A stretch of 40,580 nt of DNA, from the NCBI GenBank assembly GCA_041687755.1, contig JBDNJM010000095.1, positions 1 to 40,580 of the forward strand, read 5' to 3'. The position numbers and the translations under genes were made by a program. The notes under the pieces were generated by a model. It was given only the letters and a program-made list of their open reading frames with translations. It was not told the origin of the DNA and did not search any database. Below, in pieces: positions 19,617 to 28,397 of this stretch (the stretch's first letter is position 1; every line of letters begins with the position of its first letter). The stretch is from JBDNJM01 sp041687755. GTDB lineage: Bacteria; Planctomycetota; UBA1135; GCA-002686595.

Positions 19617-20675
19617 TCAGCCAGCGTCGGTTTCGGGCTCGGGCGCGTCCTCGACCGAATCGGCAGCGGCTTCGATGGGCACGCTGGCGGGGACGACGAA
19701 GCCCTCCGGACAGCCCTCGAAGGCGGTCAGGCGGATGTCGAGATCGATCTCGAGCGGCCCGGCGGGCAGCGTTCCAGCAATTACGATCGGCACCCCGGTG
19801 TTCTCCTCGACCCACAGGCGAATGTCGCCTTTGATGCCGAACGGCCCGGAGAACTCCTCTCCGTCGGACTCCTGCGATTCGCGACGGGTCGTCTGCAGCA
19901 GGACGGGACAGGCCTGGAACACGCCGGCGCCGGTCTCGACGGTCTCGACCTCCCCGAGCGAGATCGTCACGTTCCAGACGCGGTCCTTGTCAATCACCGG
20001 CACTTCGAGGCTGTCGATGCCGTCTCGCAGCATCGTGCGCACCAGAAACACGCCGCCGAGCGAGTCGACGACGCCTTGGGGAGCATCCACCTCGCCGGGA
20101 GGCCGCCAAATGCGCGTGCCCGACGGCGCGCCGTGGCGCGTGTCGCTGCGGTAGGTGGTGAGGTGCTCGCCAGCGCGCGTGCCGACCAAGGTCTCCCGGC
20201 GGCGCTTCTCCGTGCCCGCCTGGGTCATGCGATGGATCATCGCGGGCCACGCGGTGGGCTGAAAGCGCGTCTCGAGCGTCGAGTCGAGCTGGTAGACCGC
20301 GTAGCCGCCCTTTGCGCGCGCGGTGATCGAGGCCGTCTCCCCCGCTGCTCCTCCGCCGCCGCCCAGGAGCGACGTGCGGTAGGGCTCGACGCGCGAAGAC
20401 AGCGTGACGGTGCCGACGTGCGCCTCGATCACGCCGAGCCCGAGGCGCGCCTCGAAGGTCAGCGTCTCGTTGCGCGGGATCAGCAGATCGAGCAGGTCTT
20501 CGCCCCGGGTGATCGCGAGGAAAGTGTCCTCGACGGCGGGCGCGGGGGCGCTACCGGTCTGCTCATGCAACTTCGCGGCCGACGCCTGCGCGTGAAACGA
20601 ATGCGTCGCCGGTGAGCCGGACAGCGGGCATGCGAGCAGCAGCCCCAGGGTCAGCGCAGGGGAGGTCGAGGTCAT
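19617..20675 (-). CDS. Secreted DUF3108-like protein
   Basis: 352 residues from the ATG at 20675. The N-terminus (MTSTSPALTLGLLLACPLSG) is a signal peptide, possibly with a lipobox-like LLAC, so it should be exported. The mature part is mainly beta strands: LTFEARLGLGVIEAHVGTVTLSSR, HLTTYRSDTRHG, VDSLGGVFLVRTMLRDG, WNVTISLGEVETVETGAGVF, then IRLWVEENTGVPIVIAGTLP. This order fits the DUF3108 family, extracytoplasmic beta-sheet proteins of unknown function. The C-terminus is acidic and Pro-rich. It starts 19 nt after the dehydrogenase gene and ends 43 nt before hrpB, so the three probably form an operon with no obvious shared pathway. Confidence 0.75.
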   Translation of the reverse strand: MTSTSPALTLGLLLACPLSGSPATHSFHAQASAAKLHEQTGSAPAPAVEDTFLAITRGEDLLDLLIPRNETLTFEARLGLGVIEAHVGTVTLSSRVEPYRTSLLGGGGGAAGETASITARAKGGYAVYQLDSTLETRFQPTAWPAMIHRMTQAGTEKRRRETLVGTRAGEHLTTYRSDTRHGAPSGTRIWRPPGEVDAPQGVVDSLGGVFLVRTMLRDGIDSLEVPVIDKDRVWNVTISLGEVETVETGAGVFQACPVLLQTTRRESQESDGEEFSGPFGIKGDIRLWVEENTGVPIVIAGTLPAGPLEIDLDIRLTAFEGCPEGFVVPASVPIEAAADSVEDAPEPETDAG

Positions 20676-20694
20676 GGCGGCGAAACGTGAATCT

Positions 20695-21909
20695 TTAGGA
20701 ATCGAGTCCGAGATCTGACGCCTCAGCCGCCACGGTGGCCGGGTCGGAGGGGTGCGGTACGGAGTCGGGAGGGCTCGGGGCAACCCCGGAATCGGCCTCC
20801 GCGGCGCCCTGCGGGGCATGGCCCGCGCCAGCGGGTGAGAGTACCCCGCCGGGACCCGATTCGTGACCGGTCCGGCGTGCCTCGAGCGCCCGCGTGACCT
20901 CGGTCCGGGACACCCGCTCCGGCGGTTCCTCGCGCTCCGCGGCCAGCTCAAGGAGCCAGCTCGCGCTCTCGCCAACCCGGCGCTCGACCTCCGCGACCGG
21001 CACGCGCTCCCCCTCGAGGTGGAACAGGCACCCGCGAATCAGGGCGCCAGAATTGATCGCGCTGTCGGGCACGTACAGCACGCCGCGCTCGTGCAGAAGG
21101 TCGCCGTGCACCGCCCGCGCGAGCACGTTGTTGGCGCCCCCGGCGATGATCCGCGCCTCGAGCCGCTGAATGGAGAGGTCGTGCACGACGCCGCCCAGGC
21201 CGTTGGGCGAGAATACGTCGCAGGGTTCGGCAGTTTCTGTCCCGGACTCAAGCAGTTCAATGCCCAGTTCCTCGGTGACGGCGGTGGCCCGCTCTGGGAT
21301 CAGATCGCAGCCGGCGACGCTGGCGCCGACTTCGAGCAGCCGCCGCGTGAGTTCGGCGCCCACGGCCCCCAGGCCCTGAACGACGATGCGCCGCGCCTTC
21401 CAGTCCTCTTCGCCGTCGAGCTGGCGCAGGCCGGCCGCGATGCCTGCGAACACGCCCGCCGCGGTGCACTCGGTCAGCTCGCCGGGTCCGTCGGGTCCTG
21501 GATCGGTCGCAAAGCGGGTCTCCTCGCTGAGCCACTGCAGCTCAGCGAAGCCGGTGCCCACGTCCGGGCCGGTGTAGTAGCGCCCGCCCAGCCGCTCGAC
21601 CGCGCGCCCCAGCGCCCGGTAGGCCTGCTCGGGGTCGAGGTCGCCGCTGTCCAGCACCACGACCTTGGCGCCCCCGGCCGGGAGGCCCGCCAGCACGCAC
21701 TTGGTCGTCATCGCCCGCGCCAGCCGCATGCAGTCCAGCAGGGCCCGGTGTTCGGCCGGATAGCTCCAGCGCCGGATGCCCCCGAACGCCGGCCCGGCGC
21801 TGGTGTCGTGGATGGCGAGGAAGGCCTGGAGCCCCGAGTCGCGATCGTGGAGCGAATGCAGCTCCTCGAAGCCCTCGCGGGCCATGGCATTGAGTAGGTG
21901 GAACGGCAT
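20695..21909 (-). CDS. Glu/Leu/Phe/Val dehydrogenase family protein (leucine dehydrogenase-like)
   Basis: 404 residues. The family oxidatively deaminates branched-chain or aromatic amino acids with NAD+. Visible features are GPAFGGIRRW (39-48), RLARAMTTK (62-70), LAGLPAGGAK (73-82, with the two lysines K70 and K82 at substrate/catalytic positions) and GPDVGTG (114-120). The dinucleotide motif GLGAVG (~179-184) and ANNVLA further on complete it. The leucine dehydrogenase branch is favoured by the short catalytic domain. The last ~60 residues are a Pro/Ala/Glu-rich, probably disordered tail not usual in the family. Substrate choice cannot be fixed by eye. It diverges from the HEAT lipoprotein gene; the shared 224-nt region holds a dyad. 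Confidence 0.87.
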   Translation of the reverse strand: MPFHLLNAMAREGFEELHSLHDRDSGLQAFLAIHDTSAGPAFGGIRRWSYPAEHRALLDCMRLARAMTTKCVLAGLPAGGAKVVVLDSGDLDPEQAYRALGRAVERLGGRYYTGPDVGTGFAELQWLSEETRFATDPGPDGPGELTECTAAGVFAGIAAGLRQLDGEEDWKARRIVVQGLGAVGAELTRRLLEVGASVAGCDLIPERATAVTEELGIELLESGTETAEPCDVFSPNGLGGVVHDLSIQRLEARIIAGGANNVLARAVHGDLLHERGVLYVPDSAINSGALIRGCLFHLEGERVPVAEVERRVGESASWLLELAAEREEPPERVSRTEVTRALEARRTGHESGPGGVLSPAGAGHAPQGAAEADSGVAPSPPDSVPHPSDPATVAAEASDLGLDS

Positions 21910-22024
21910 GTGTTGTCAGGTTTGCCCCCATCCTGCCCCCGGATCTGGCCCTGGGGCCCAAAGGAATTGGAATCTCGCGCCGGCTCCAGGGGCCGCAGCG
22001 GGGAAGATGCCCCTCGCTGACACG

Positions 22025-22049
22025 TCCGCTGTTCGTTCGGAACAGCGGA
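22025..22049. promoter_or_regulatory. Perfect 10-bp dyad in a divergent intergenic region
   Basis: TCCGCTGTTC (22025-22034) is fully complementary to GAACAGCGGA (22040-22049) with a 5-nt spacer. It lies between the divergent starts at 21909 and 22134. It may be an operator for one or both genes or an RNA hairpin in the lipoprotein leader. Confidence 0.45.
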
Positions 22050-22133
22050 GTTCCGGTCGTTGACGCCTCCGCGCCCCCCCCTGCGCCCTCCCCCCGCGCC
22101 GCGAGCTATCCGCTCGAGCCCAAATTGAGAACC

Positions 22134-23219
22134 ATGACCGCGAAATCCACCGGAGCGCCCGGGCGCCCGCAGCGCGCCGCCGGCCCGTCCTGTCGCCTAG
22201 GCCCCGGCCCGACGGCCGGGCCCGGGACTCGTCTGACGCACCCCGAAGGCGCCCGCAGCGGCGCCAAGCGGCACCAACGCTCGTCCCTCGCCTTCAGCCT
22301 CCTTGGCCTGCTGGCGCTCGGCCTGGCGGCCTGCTCCTCGCCCACCCCCAATCGCATCGACGAGCTCGATCTGGACATCCCCGACTTCAAGCTTCGCGAT
22401 GAGGTCGCCGAGCGCCAGGAGCCCGAGGAAATCGGCGCCCTGATGATCGAACTCGACAGCCTGATCCAGTCCTGGAACAGCGCCAAGCTCGGCACCACCG
22501 ACACCGCTGCCCGCAAGCGGCGGGTGATCGAGAACGACATCGGACGCGTCTCCCTCAAGCGCTTCGATGACCTGCGGGACCAGCTGATGAGCGGCTCCCC
22601 CCGCAACCGCGCGATCGCCGCCGGAGCCCTGGGCTTCAGCCGCTCGCCGGACGCGATCGACCTACTGATCGCCGTGATCGACTCCGACTCGGCCGAGATC
22701 AGCAACAACGCCCTGTTCGGCCTGGGCATCCTCGGCAGCCCCGACGTGCCCGTCACGCCCCTACTGCGACTGCTGCGCACCGGGGAGGAGTCCAAGACCC
22801 GCATCAACGCGGCCTTCGCCCTCCAGCGCACCCTCGCCGCAGGCCCCGTCCGCCCCGAAGACCGCGACGCGATCGTCGAGGGCCTGCTCGACTCGATCCA
22901 CGACACCGAGGCCGGCGTCCGCGTCCAGGTCATCAGTTGCCTGCGCGTCGTCATGCCGCCGGAAGCCGTGGACAACCTGGGCGATCGCCTGTACGACGAG
23001 GAGGAACTCTCCGCGCTCGCTGCAGCCCGCGCCCTGACCGACATCGGCCTGGAGCACGGCGAGGTCCAGGGCGACGCCGCCCGCCACCTGTACGACGCGT
23101 ACATCAAGGCGCGCCCGAGCCGCAAGGACCTCTACCGCAACGAGATGATGCGCCTCTCCAAGCGCAACTTCGGCGAACGCGACGAGGACTGGCGCGACTG
23201 GGCCTACCGACTGCCCTAG
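22134..23219 (+). CDS. HEAT-repeat lipoprotein of unknown function
   Basis: 361 residues from the ATG at 22134; a TTG at 22125 is an alternative. A hydrophobic stretch SSLAFSLLGLLALG ends in the lipobox LAAC (Cys67), so the product should be a lipoprotein, but the ~50 residues before it are far longer than a normal n-region and may mean the true start is later. The mature part is alpha-helical. Successive units such as NRAIAAGALGFSRSPDAIDL, SNNALFGLGILGSPDV, TRINAAFALQRTLA and VRVQVISCLRVV have the spacing and Leu/Ala pattern of HEAT repeats, which usually serve as protein-binding scaffolds. No enzyme motif is seen. A tandem repeat starts 11 nt after the stop. Confidence 0.78.
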   Translation: MTAKSTGAPGRPQRAAGPSCRLGPGPTAGPGTRLTHPEGARSGAKRHQRSSLAFSLLGLLALGLAACSSPTPNRIDELDLDIPDFKLRDEVAERQEPEEIGALMIELDSLIQSWNSAKLGTTDTAARKRRVIENDIGRVSLKRFDDLRDQLMSGSPRNRAIAAGALGFSRSPDAIDLLIAVIDSDSAEISNNALFGLGILGSPDVPVTPLLRLLRTGEESKTRINAAFALQRTLAAGPVRPEDRDAIVEGLLDSIHDTEAGVRVQVISCLRVVMPPEAVDNLGDRLYDEEELSALAAARALTDIGLEHGEVQGDAARHLYDAYIKARPSRKDLYRNEMMRLSKRNFGERDEDWRDWAYRLP

Positions 23220-23229
23220 CGCGGGGCCA

Positions 23230-23304
23230 GGTAACCGGGCCCCAGATAACGGGGCCCAAGATAACGGGGCCCAAGTGAACAAGGCGCAAGTGAACGAGGC
23301 GCCG
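23230..23304. repeat. Five copies of a degenerate 15-bp tandem repeat
   Basis: The units lie at 23230, 23245, 23260, 23275 and 23290. The second and third are identical (GATAACGGGGCCCAA), and the others share the same skeleton. It is between the HEAT lipoprotein stop and the pseudogene, in no supported frame. Confidence 0.85.
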
Positions 23305-23373
23305 CCGAAGCAGGCGGAGCACCCGTCCGGCGCAGCCCAAGCGGCGCGGAAGTAACTCGGGCTACGCTAATGG

Positions 23374-25382
23374 ATAGGCCACGCGGCGGCCCACTCGCGA
23401 GGCCGCCGCTTTTCCTGGCTCCTCGCACTCCGAACACAGAACTCTATATCCACAGCGCTGCTCTCGGTCGCGTTCCTCGCGTCTCCGCTCGCCGCCCAGA
23501 CGCCGACCACCCGCATCGGCGACATCAACAGCTTGCCCGCGACGGCCGCCCAAGGGCTCGACGCCTTCGCCAACGGCGAAGTGCGCGTCCTGGGCAGCGC
23601 CCTCGGCAAGCTCTGGTTCGAGGGCCGCCAGCCCACCTCCGGCTCACGCTTGTGGACCCTCGACGCCCCCGACGGCACACCGGCAAATTTACATCTGCCC
23701 GGGCCCCAGCCGATCGGCATGTCGGGTTCGTTGAAGGCTGAACGCCCGGTCGAACTGACGAGCTCGCTGGCGCTGATCAATCTCAAACGATCGGCCGCTG
23801 CCGTCAACGGCGTCCACCTGACCGACGGCACTCCGGCAGGAACCACTCCGCTCGCCTCCACGGAATTCCTCGATGTCGCCCAGGTGGGCGCGACGTGGTG
23901 GCTTGTACTCGACAAGGCCGATGCCGCATTTCCCGAGCAGCACGGCATCGTCCGCACGAACGGCAATCCAGGGTTCGCGACCTTCGTCGAGAACGTTCCT
24001 GGCGGCGACCTGCTCGGCACCCGCATCGACGGGGCGCTCCGCTATTTGTTCCGTGCCGAAACGCGGCTCGCGCTGGCGCTAGAAACCAGCACCCAAGCAT
24101 GGGTCTACGGCTTCGACACCCAGAGCTGCGAGCTCTCCCTGATCGCCGCCTTCGCGGCCCGGTGGACTGCGGCTCTGCGAAAGCGGCGGCTGCGTGCTGA
24201 TCTCCGGCAAGCTCAGCGGGAGCGCGGTCGGCCACGAGCTGTACGTCACGAACGGCAGCGGTGCCAGCCTCTCGCTCCTCGCCGACATCAACCCGGGCCT
24301 CGAAGGCTCCGCTCCGGAGTTGAGCGCCACCTTCAACACGATCGAGTACTTCTTCACCGCTGAGGCCCCCGCCACCGGCCGCGAGCCTGACCGCACCGAC
24401 GGCACCGCGTGAGGCACGACGCTCATTCGCGACCTCGAGCCCGGCAACGGCAGCAGCATCGACCCCAACATCGAGGACCTGTCGCTCGCCGTCGGCCTCG
24501 GCCCCGAGGTTGTGTTCGTCGCCGATCGCAGCTCCCTACAGTCCAACGGCCCCGGCCTGCTCCGGACCAACGGCTCTTCGGCAGGGACCCTTGCACTACT
24601 GCCCCCGACGCAGACAACCCAAGGCGCCGACCCGATTCGGGACCTCGTCCGCGTCGGTGGCCTGGTCGCGTTCCAGCTGCGCGGCTTCTTCGAGGGCCTC
24701 GAGCCCTGGGGGACCGATGGCAGCCCGGGCGGCACGTTCGCCCTGGGCGACGTGAAGCCAGGCCCCTTATCCAGCGACGCGGGCCGGACCGCCGGGTTTG
24801 CCGGCCAGCTGTGGTTCGGCGCCCAGCGCGACGACATTGGGCGGGAGCTGTTCCGCGCCAGCGGCCCGCCGGACTCCGCCCAGCTATTTCTCGACCTGGC
24901 GCCGCTGCCGGTGAGCCGCAGCTCCACCCCGCGCGACTTCCAGGCGGCCGACGGCCGGGTCTACTTTCACGGCCGACAAGGGCAGCACCCTGTTCGCGAG
25001 CACCGGCGTCCCCGGCGGCACGACCGAAATCGCGCTGCCCGATCCCTAGCAGTTCGAGCTCTCCAACGGCCGCGCCTCGGCCAGATCGTCGAGATCCAGA
25101 TCGACGACGCGCCCCCGCTGAGCACGACGAAGCTGTACGTCGCGGCCCAGCCGAACCTGGTCCCGCTCGGCACCTGCGCGCTCTACCTGACCCAGCCCCT
25201 GATCCTGGCGGACCTGCTGGTCGACGGCTCGGGCTCGCTCCCCCTGCCCTTCGCCCTGACGAGCAACCCGATCCGGCTCCGGGCTCTCGCTCTACCTGCG
25301 GAGCGCGATGCTGACGCCCGGCGGCGGCTTCGCTGGGATCGCCGATCTCACCAACGGTGTCGAGCTGGTCTTCGGACTTTGA
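23374..25382 (+). pseudogene. Decayed secreted ELW/hyalin-repeat type gene
   Basis: Coding traces run across ~2 kb but the frame changes at least four times and two stops interrupt it. First part: a signal-peptide-like run (STALLSVAFLASPLAAQ), then TRIGDINSLPATAAQGLDAF and later units with LTDGTPAGTTPL. The frame shifts near 24180 to LISGKLSGSAVGHELYVTN. TGA at 24410-24412 splits RTDGTA from GTTLIRDLEPG, an arrangement that in intact homologues reads ELWRTDGTxxGT. It shifts again near 24965, meets TAG at 25047-25049, shifts back near 25075 and once more near 25285. The end (TPGGGFAGIADLTNGVELVF) has a stop at 25380-25382. The signal-peptide frame lacks a usual start; ATA at 23374 sits 5 nt after TACGCT (23363-23368), so loss of an ATG there is plausible. 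An ATG at 23370 is in another frame. Sequencing errors could explain some shifts but hardly all. Confidence 0.8.
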
Positions 25383-25450
25383 TGCGCCGCAGAGCGACCC
25401 CACCCGAGCCCTCGGGCGGGGTCGCCCTGCCAGGACCCGAACTCTCCCGG

Positions 25451-25456
25451 TAGGCT
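25451..25456 (+). promoter_or_regulatory. TAGGCT, possible -10 hexamer of the aminotransferase gene
   Basis: The hexamer ends exactly 6 nt before the ATG at 25463. CTGCCA at 25427-25432, 18 nt upstream, is a weak candidate for a -35 box. The spacing predicts a leaderless or nearly leaderless transcript. Confidence 0.5.
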
Positions 25457-25462
25457 GGTGCT

Positions 25463-26635
25463 ATGCGCACCAGCTCCGCCAAGGCCGCCCGCTTTACCGA
25501 ATCCGTGATCCGGGAGATGTCCCGGGTGTGCCGCCTCGAGGGCGGCGTGAATTTGGCCCAGGGCTTTCCGGACTTCGAGGCACCAGCGCCCATGAAGGCG
25601 GCCGCCGTGCGCGCGATCGAAGCGGACATCAATCAGTACGCGGTCACCTGGGGCGCGGCGTCCCTGCGGGAGGCGATCGCGAAGCGCCAGACGGAGCGCT
25701 ACGGCGTCCCCGTGGATCCCGAGCTGCACGTGACCGTGTGCTGCGGGGCAACGGAGGCGATGATCGCCACGCTGCTGGGTGTCTGCGACCCGGGCGAGGA
25801 GGTCGTGATCTTCGAGCCGTTCTACGAAAACTACGGGCCGGACTGCGTGCTGAGCGGCGCCGTTCCGCGCTACGTCCGGTTGAGCGGTGCGGACTGGAGC
25901 TTCGACGAGGCCGAACTGCGTGCGGCGTTCGGACCGAAGACCCGCTGCATCATCCTGAACACGCCCCACAACCCCACCGGCAAGGTCTTCGATGCCGCCG
26001 AGCTGGCGTTGATCGCGGAGCTCTGCCAGAGCCATGACTGCATCGCGATCACCGACGAGATCTACGAGTACATCACGTACGACGGCGCCGAGCACCTGAA
26101 CCTGGCGGCGCTGCCCGGGATGGCCGAGCGGACGGTCACAATCAGCGGGTTGAGCAAGACCTGGAGCGCGACCGGCTGGCGGATCGGCTGGTGCATTGCT
26201 TCCGAAGCCATCACGCACGCCATCCGCAAGACCCACGACTTCCTGACCGTGGGCGCCGCGGCCCCGCTGCAGGAGGCGGCGGCGGAGGCCCTGGGCTTCG
26301 GCGAGGCGTACTTTACCGATCTGGCCACGTCGTACGCCGCGCGGCGCGGACGCATGTTGGATGCCCTCGAAGGCACCGGCCTGCACGCCTTTGTCCCGCG
26401 CGGGGCGTACTACGTGATGACCGACATCACGTCGCTGTCCGACGGCCGGGACGACGTGACCTTCGCCCGCGATCTGCTGCGCGGCGGCGGCGTTGCCACC
26501 GTGCCCGGCTCCAGCTTCTTCGAGCGCCTGCAGGACGGGGCGCATCTGATCCGGTTCTGCTTTGCCAAGCGCGAGGCGACGCTCGCCCAGGCCGCCGAAC
26601 GGCTGCGCGCTCGCCTGGGGGCCAAGAACGCATGA
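25463..26635 (+). CDS. Class I/II PLP-dependent aminotransferase
   Basis: 390 residues. Typical fold-type I motifs are seen: NLAQGFPDFEAP (29-40) for substrate binding, CCGATEAMIATL, ILNTPHNPTGKVF with the Asn that contacts PLP, ITDEIYEYITYDG with the Asp and Tyr, and SGLSKTWSATGWRIGW, in which Lys232 should form the Schiff base. ARG-type closure is LIRFCFAKRE. The NLAQGFPDF opening is characteristic of the branch with methionine/kynurenine aminotransferases and cysteine-S-conjugate lyases, but the amino acid used cannot be assigned. Downstream it overlaps a lipoprotein gene by ATGA. Confidence 0.92.
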   Translation: MRTSSAKAARFTESVIREMSRVCRLEGGVNLAQGFPDFEAPAPMKAAAVRAIEADINQYAVTWGAASLREAIAKRQTERYGVPVDPELHVTVCCGATEAMIATLLGVCDPGEEVVIFEPFYENYGPDCVLSGAVPRYVRLSGADWSFDEAELRAAFGPKTRCIILNTPHNPTGKVFDAAELALIAELCQSHDCIAITDEIYEYITYDGAEHLNLAALPGMAERTVTISGLSKTWSATGWRIGWCIASEAITHAIRKTHDFLTVGAAAPLQEAAAEALGFGEAYFTDLATSYAARRGRMLDALEGTGLHAFVPRGAYYVMTDITSLSDGRDDVTFARDLLRGGGVATVPGSSFFERLQDGAHLIRFCFAKREATLAQAAERLRARLGAKNA

Positions 26636-27999
26636 AGCACGCCGCACGGACCGCGGGAGCGTTGGCGGCGCTGCTGGCCGCGTGCGCGCTCGGCGGCTGC
26701 GGGCGTGACCCGGCCGGCGGGCCTGGGCCGACCGCGGCGACCGCAGCATCAGGTCCGGCACCGGGCCTCGGCGGGTCAGCGTCCCCCGACGCCGCAGCGG
26801 CACCGGGGACGGCTTCCGAAGACGCGCGGACGGCGCTCGAACAGCTGGCGCAGGTGGCCGACCTCGAAGAGCCCACTCCCAACCGTCCGGCACCGCCCCA
26901 CCCGATCGCTGGCCTGCGCGGCCTGCGCACGCGCGGCGAGGTGCGCTTCGCAAGCGACCCGGACGACGTGCACGAGCTCGACACGCTGTTCGTATTTCCC
27001 GATCGCGCTCGCGCGCACATGTTCGCGAAGGCGCGGCCGACGCTGTCCAGCTGGACCGAGATGCGGCGCGGAGACGAACTGCACAAGCGCGACGCCGTGG
27101 GTTCGCCGGCCCGCGTGCTTGAGGGGGAAGAGGCCTTGGGTCTGCTGTTGCGCCTCGAGCGCCGGCGTGCGCTGAGCCTGTACCCCGACGGGTTCGACTG
27201 GCAAGACGGCCCGCTCTTGGGCAGCGGTGAGCGGCACGTGCGCGTCGAGGGGCCCGCAGGACTGCTGCAGGGCGGGCTGTGGGCGCGGCTCGACGCGTCC
27301 GGCCGCGCGGTCGAGATCGGCTCCCGAACGGAGAACAGCGACGGCGGCTCGCTGCTCGTCACCGCCTGGCATGCCTTGGGCGATCGACAGGTTCCGGCCG
27401 AACTCGAGTTCCGCTGGGTGGACGAGAACGACACCGTCCATACGATCTGGAACGAGACGGTTGTCTCGTTCGAAGCGGACGTGCGCTATCGCGACGAGGG
27501 CATCTTCGTGCCGGGCACCCCGGGCGGCTTCCGTCAGAGCGTGCGCACGGACCTGCAGGTCGAACTGCCCGCGGACGCGCGCTCCGTCGAGTCCCTCGCG
27601 GGCAGCAGCCCGGCGGCCTGGCGCGTGCAGCTCGCTGCGACCGTGGCGCGCACCGAAGCCGGAGGCGCACACGACCTCGACCCGACCCTGCGAGTGCAGC
27701 TCGACGCGGAAGGCCGCCCCGCAGGCCTGCTCGTCCTGTCGATTGGTGCAGGGCCCGCGCCTGAGGGCTTCGAGCCGGCTTCCAGTCGGCGAGCGCTGCA
27801 GCGACTGCTCCCCGACCGCCCCGACAACGGCTGGGAGCGATTGGACGAGGGCGCCCTGGGAGCCCTGGCCGAAGCCCTCGAAGGCCTGCGCGCCGCCGCG
27901 AGCGAGGCGCGAGCCGGGACGCCGGGAACGGCCTACCTGCGCCTCCCCACGCCCGGATCCGGCGGCTCGGCCCAGCTCGTGCTGCCGCTCGGGCCTTAG
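26632..27999 (+). CDS. Lipoprotein of unknown function
   Basis: 455 residues. The ATG overlaps the aminotransferase stop as ATGA, so the start is well supported and the two genes are coupled. The signal peptide MKHAARTAGALAALLAACAL ends in a lipobox (LGGC). An Ala/Pro/Gly-rich spacer of about 60 residues is followed by a soluble, beta-rich domain: GLRTRGEVRFASDPDDVHEL, LDTLFVFPDRARAHM, LFDWQD-like stretches and VPAELEFRWVDENDTVHTIW. I recognise no family. It is likely anchored on the outer side of a membrane, and no link to the aminotransferase reaction can be drawn from sequence. Confidence 0.75.
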   Translation: MKHAARTAGALAALLAACALGGCGRDPAGGPGPTAATAASGPAPGLGGSASPDAAAAPGTASEDARTALEQLAQVADLEEPTPNRPAPPHPIAGLRGLRTRGEVRFASDPDDVHELDTLFVFPDRARAHMFAKARPTLSSWTEMRRGDELHKRDAVGSPARVLEGEEALGLLLRLERRRALSLYPDGFDWQDGPLLGSGERHVRVEGPAGLLQGGLWARLDASGRAVEIGSRTENSDGGSLLVTAWHALGDRQVPAELEFRWVDENDTVHTIWNETVVSFEADVRYRDEGIFVPGTPGGFRQSVRTDLQVELPADARSVESLAGSSPAAWRVQLAATVARTEAGGAHDLDPTLRVQLDAEGRPAGLLVLSIGAGPAPEGFEPASSRRALQRLLPDRPDNGWERLDEGALGALAEALEGLRAAASEARAGTPGTAYLRLPTPGSGGSAQLVLPLGP

Positions 28000-28397
28000 G
28001 AGTACAGGTCCCCCGGTCCAGCGGGCGGTGGCTAACGGAAACCTGTGCCACCGACGCCGCCTGGGCTCCTCATCGGCGCCCGCAGCTTCCCTCAGATTCT
28101 CCTGCAAAGCCCCTTCCCAACGGCTCAAGACGAGCGCTGCGGTCCGAGCGGGGTGCCTTCGCGCCCCCACTGGGGCCCCCGGAGGACACATGAGAGTGTC
28201 CTAACCAGTGGACGAATTCGTTCCTGGGAGGCTCGCCGGGCGGCCGCTTTCGGCTGGCGGGGGCCCCGCACCCCGTCCCTAGGGGCCCAGGAGCCGTTTC
28301 CTGGCCTGGAGGCCGGTGTCCTAGAGCCGAACGCGCCTCCGGAACGGGAATTGCCACAAACTAAGAGTCTGCAGCTGGTCTCCAACCGAGCTTCCCC
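28000..28397. other. Intergenic stretch, probably the leader of the low-complexity/TPR gene
   Basis: No supported gene in ~400 nt. A perfect 7-bp hairpin (AGGACAC 28183-28189, GTGTCCT 28196-28202, 6-nt loop) lies about 195 nt before the ATG at 28398. The remainder is GC-rich with several short palindromic G/C runs. The promoter of the next gene should be here; I could not single it out. Confidence 0.5.

Noticed and set aside
17744..19834. 696-residue plus-strand frame antisense to hrpB
   Set aside because: It is a composition shadow; hrpB has all helicase motifs in the opposite frame.
24410..24412. In-frame TGA as a selenocysteine codon
   Set aside because: The surrounding gene has several frameshifts and a second stop, and the position matches Ala or a similar residue in the usual repeat, so decay is simpler.
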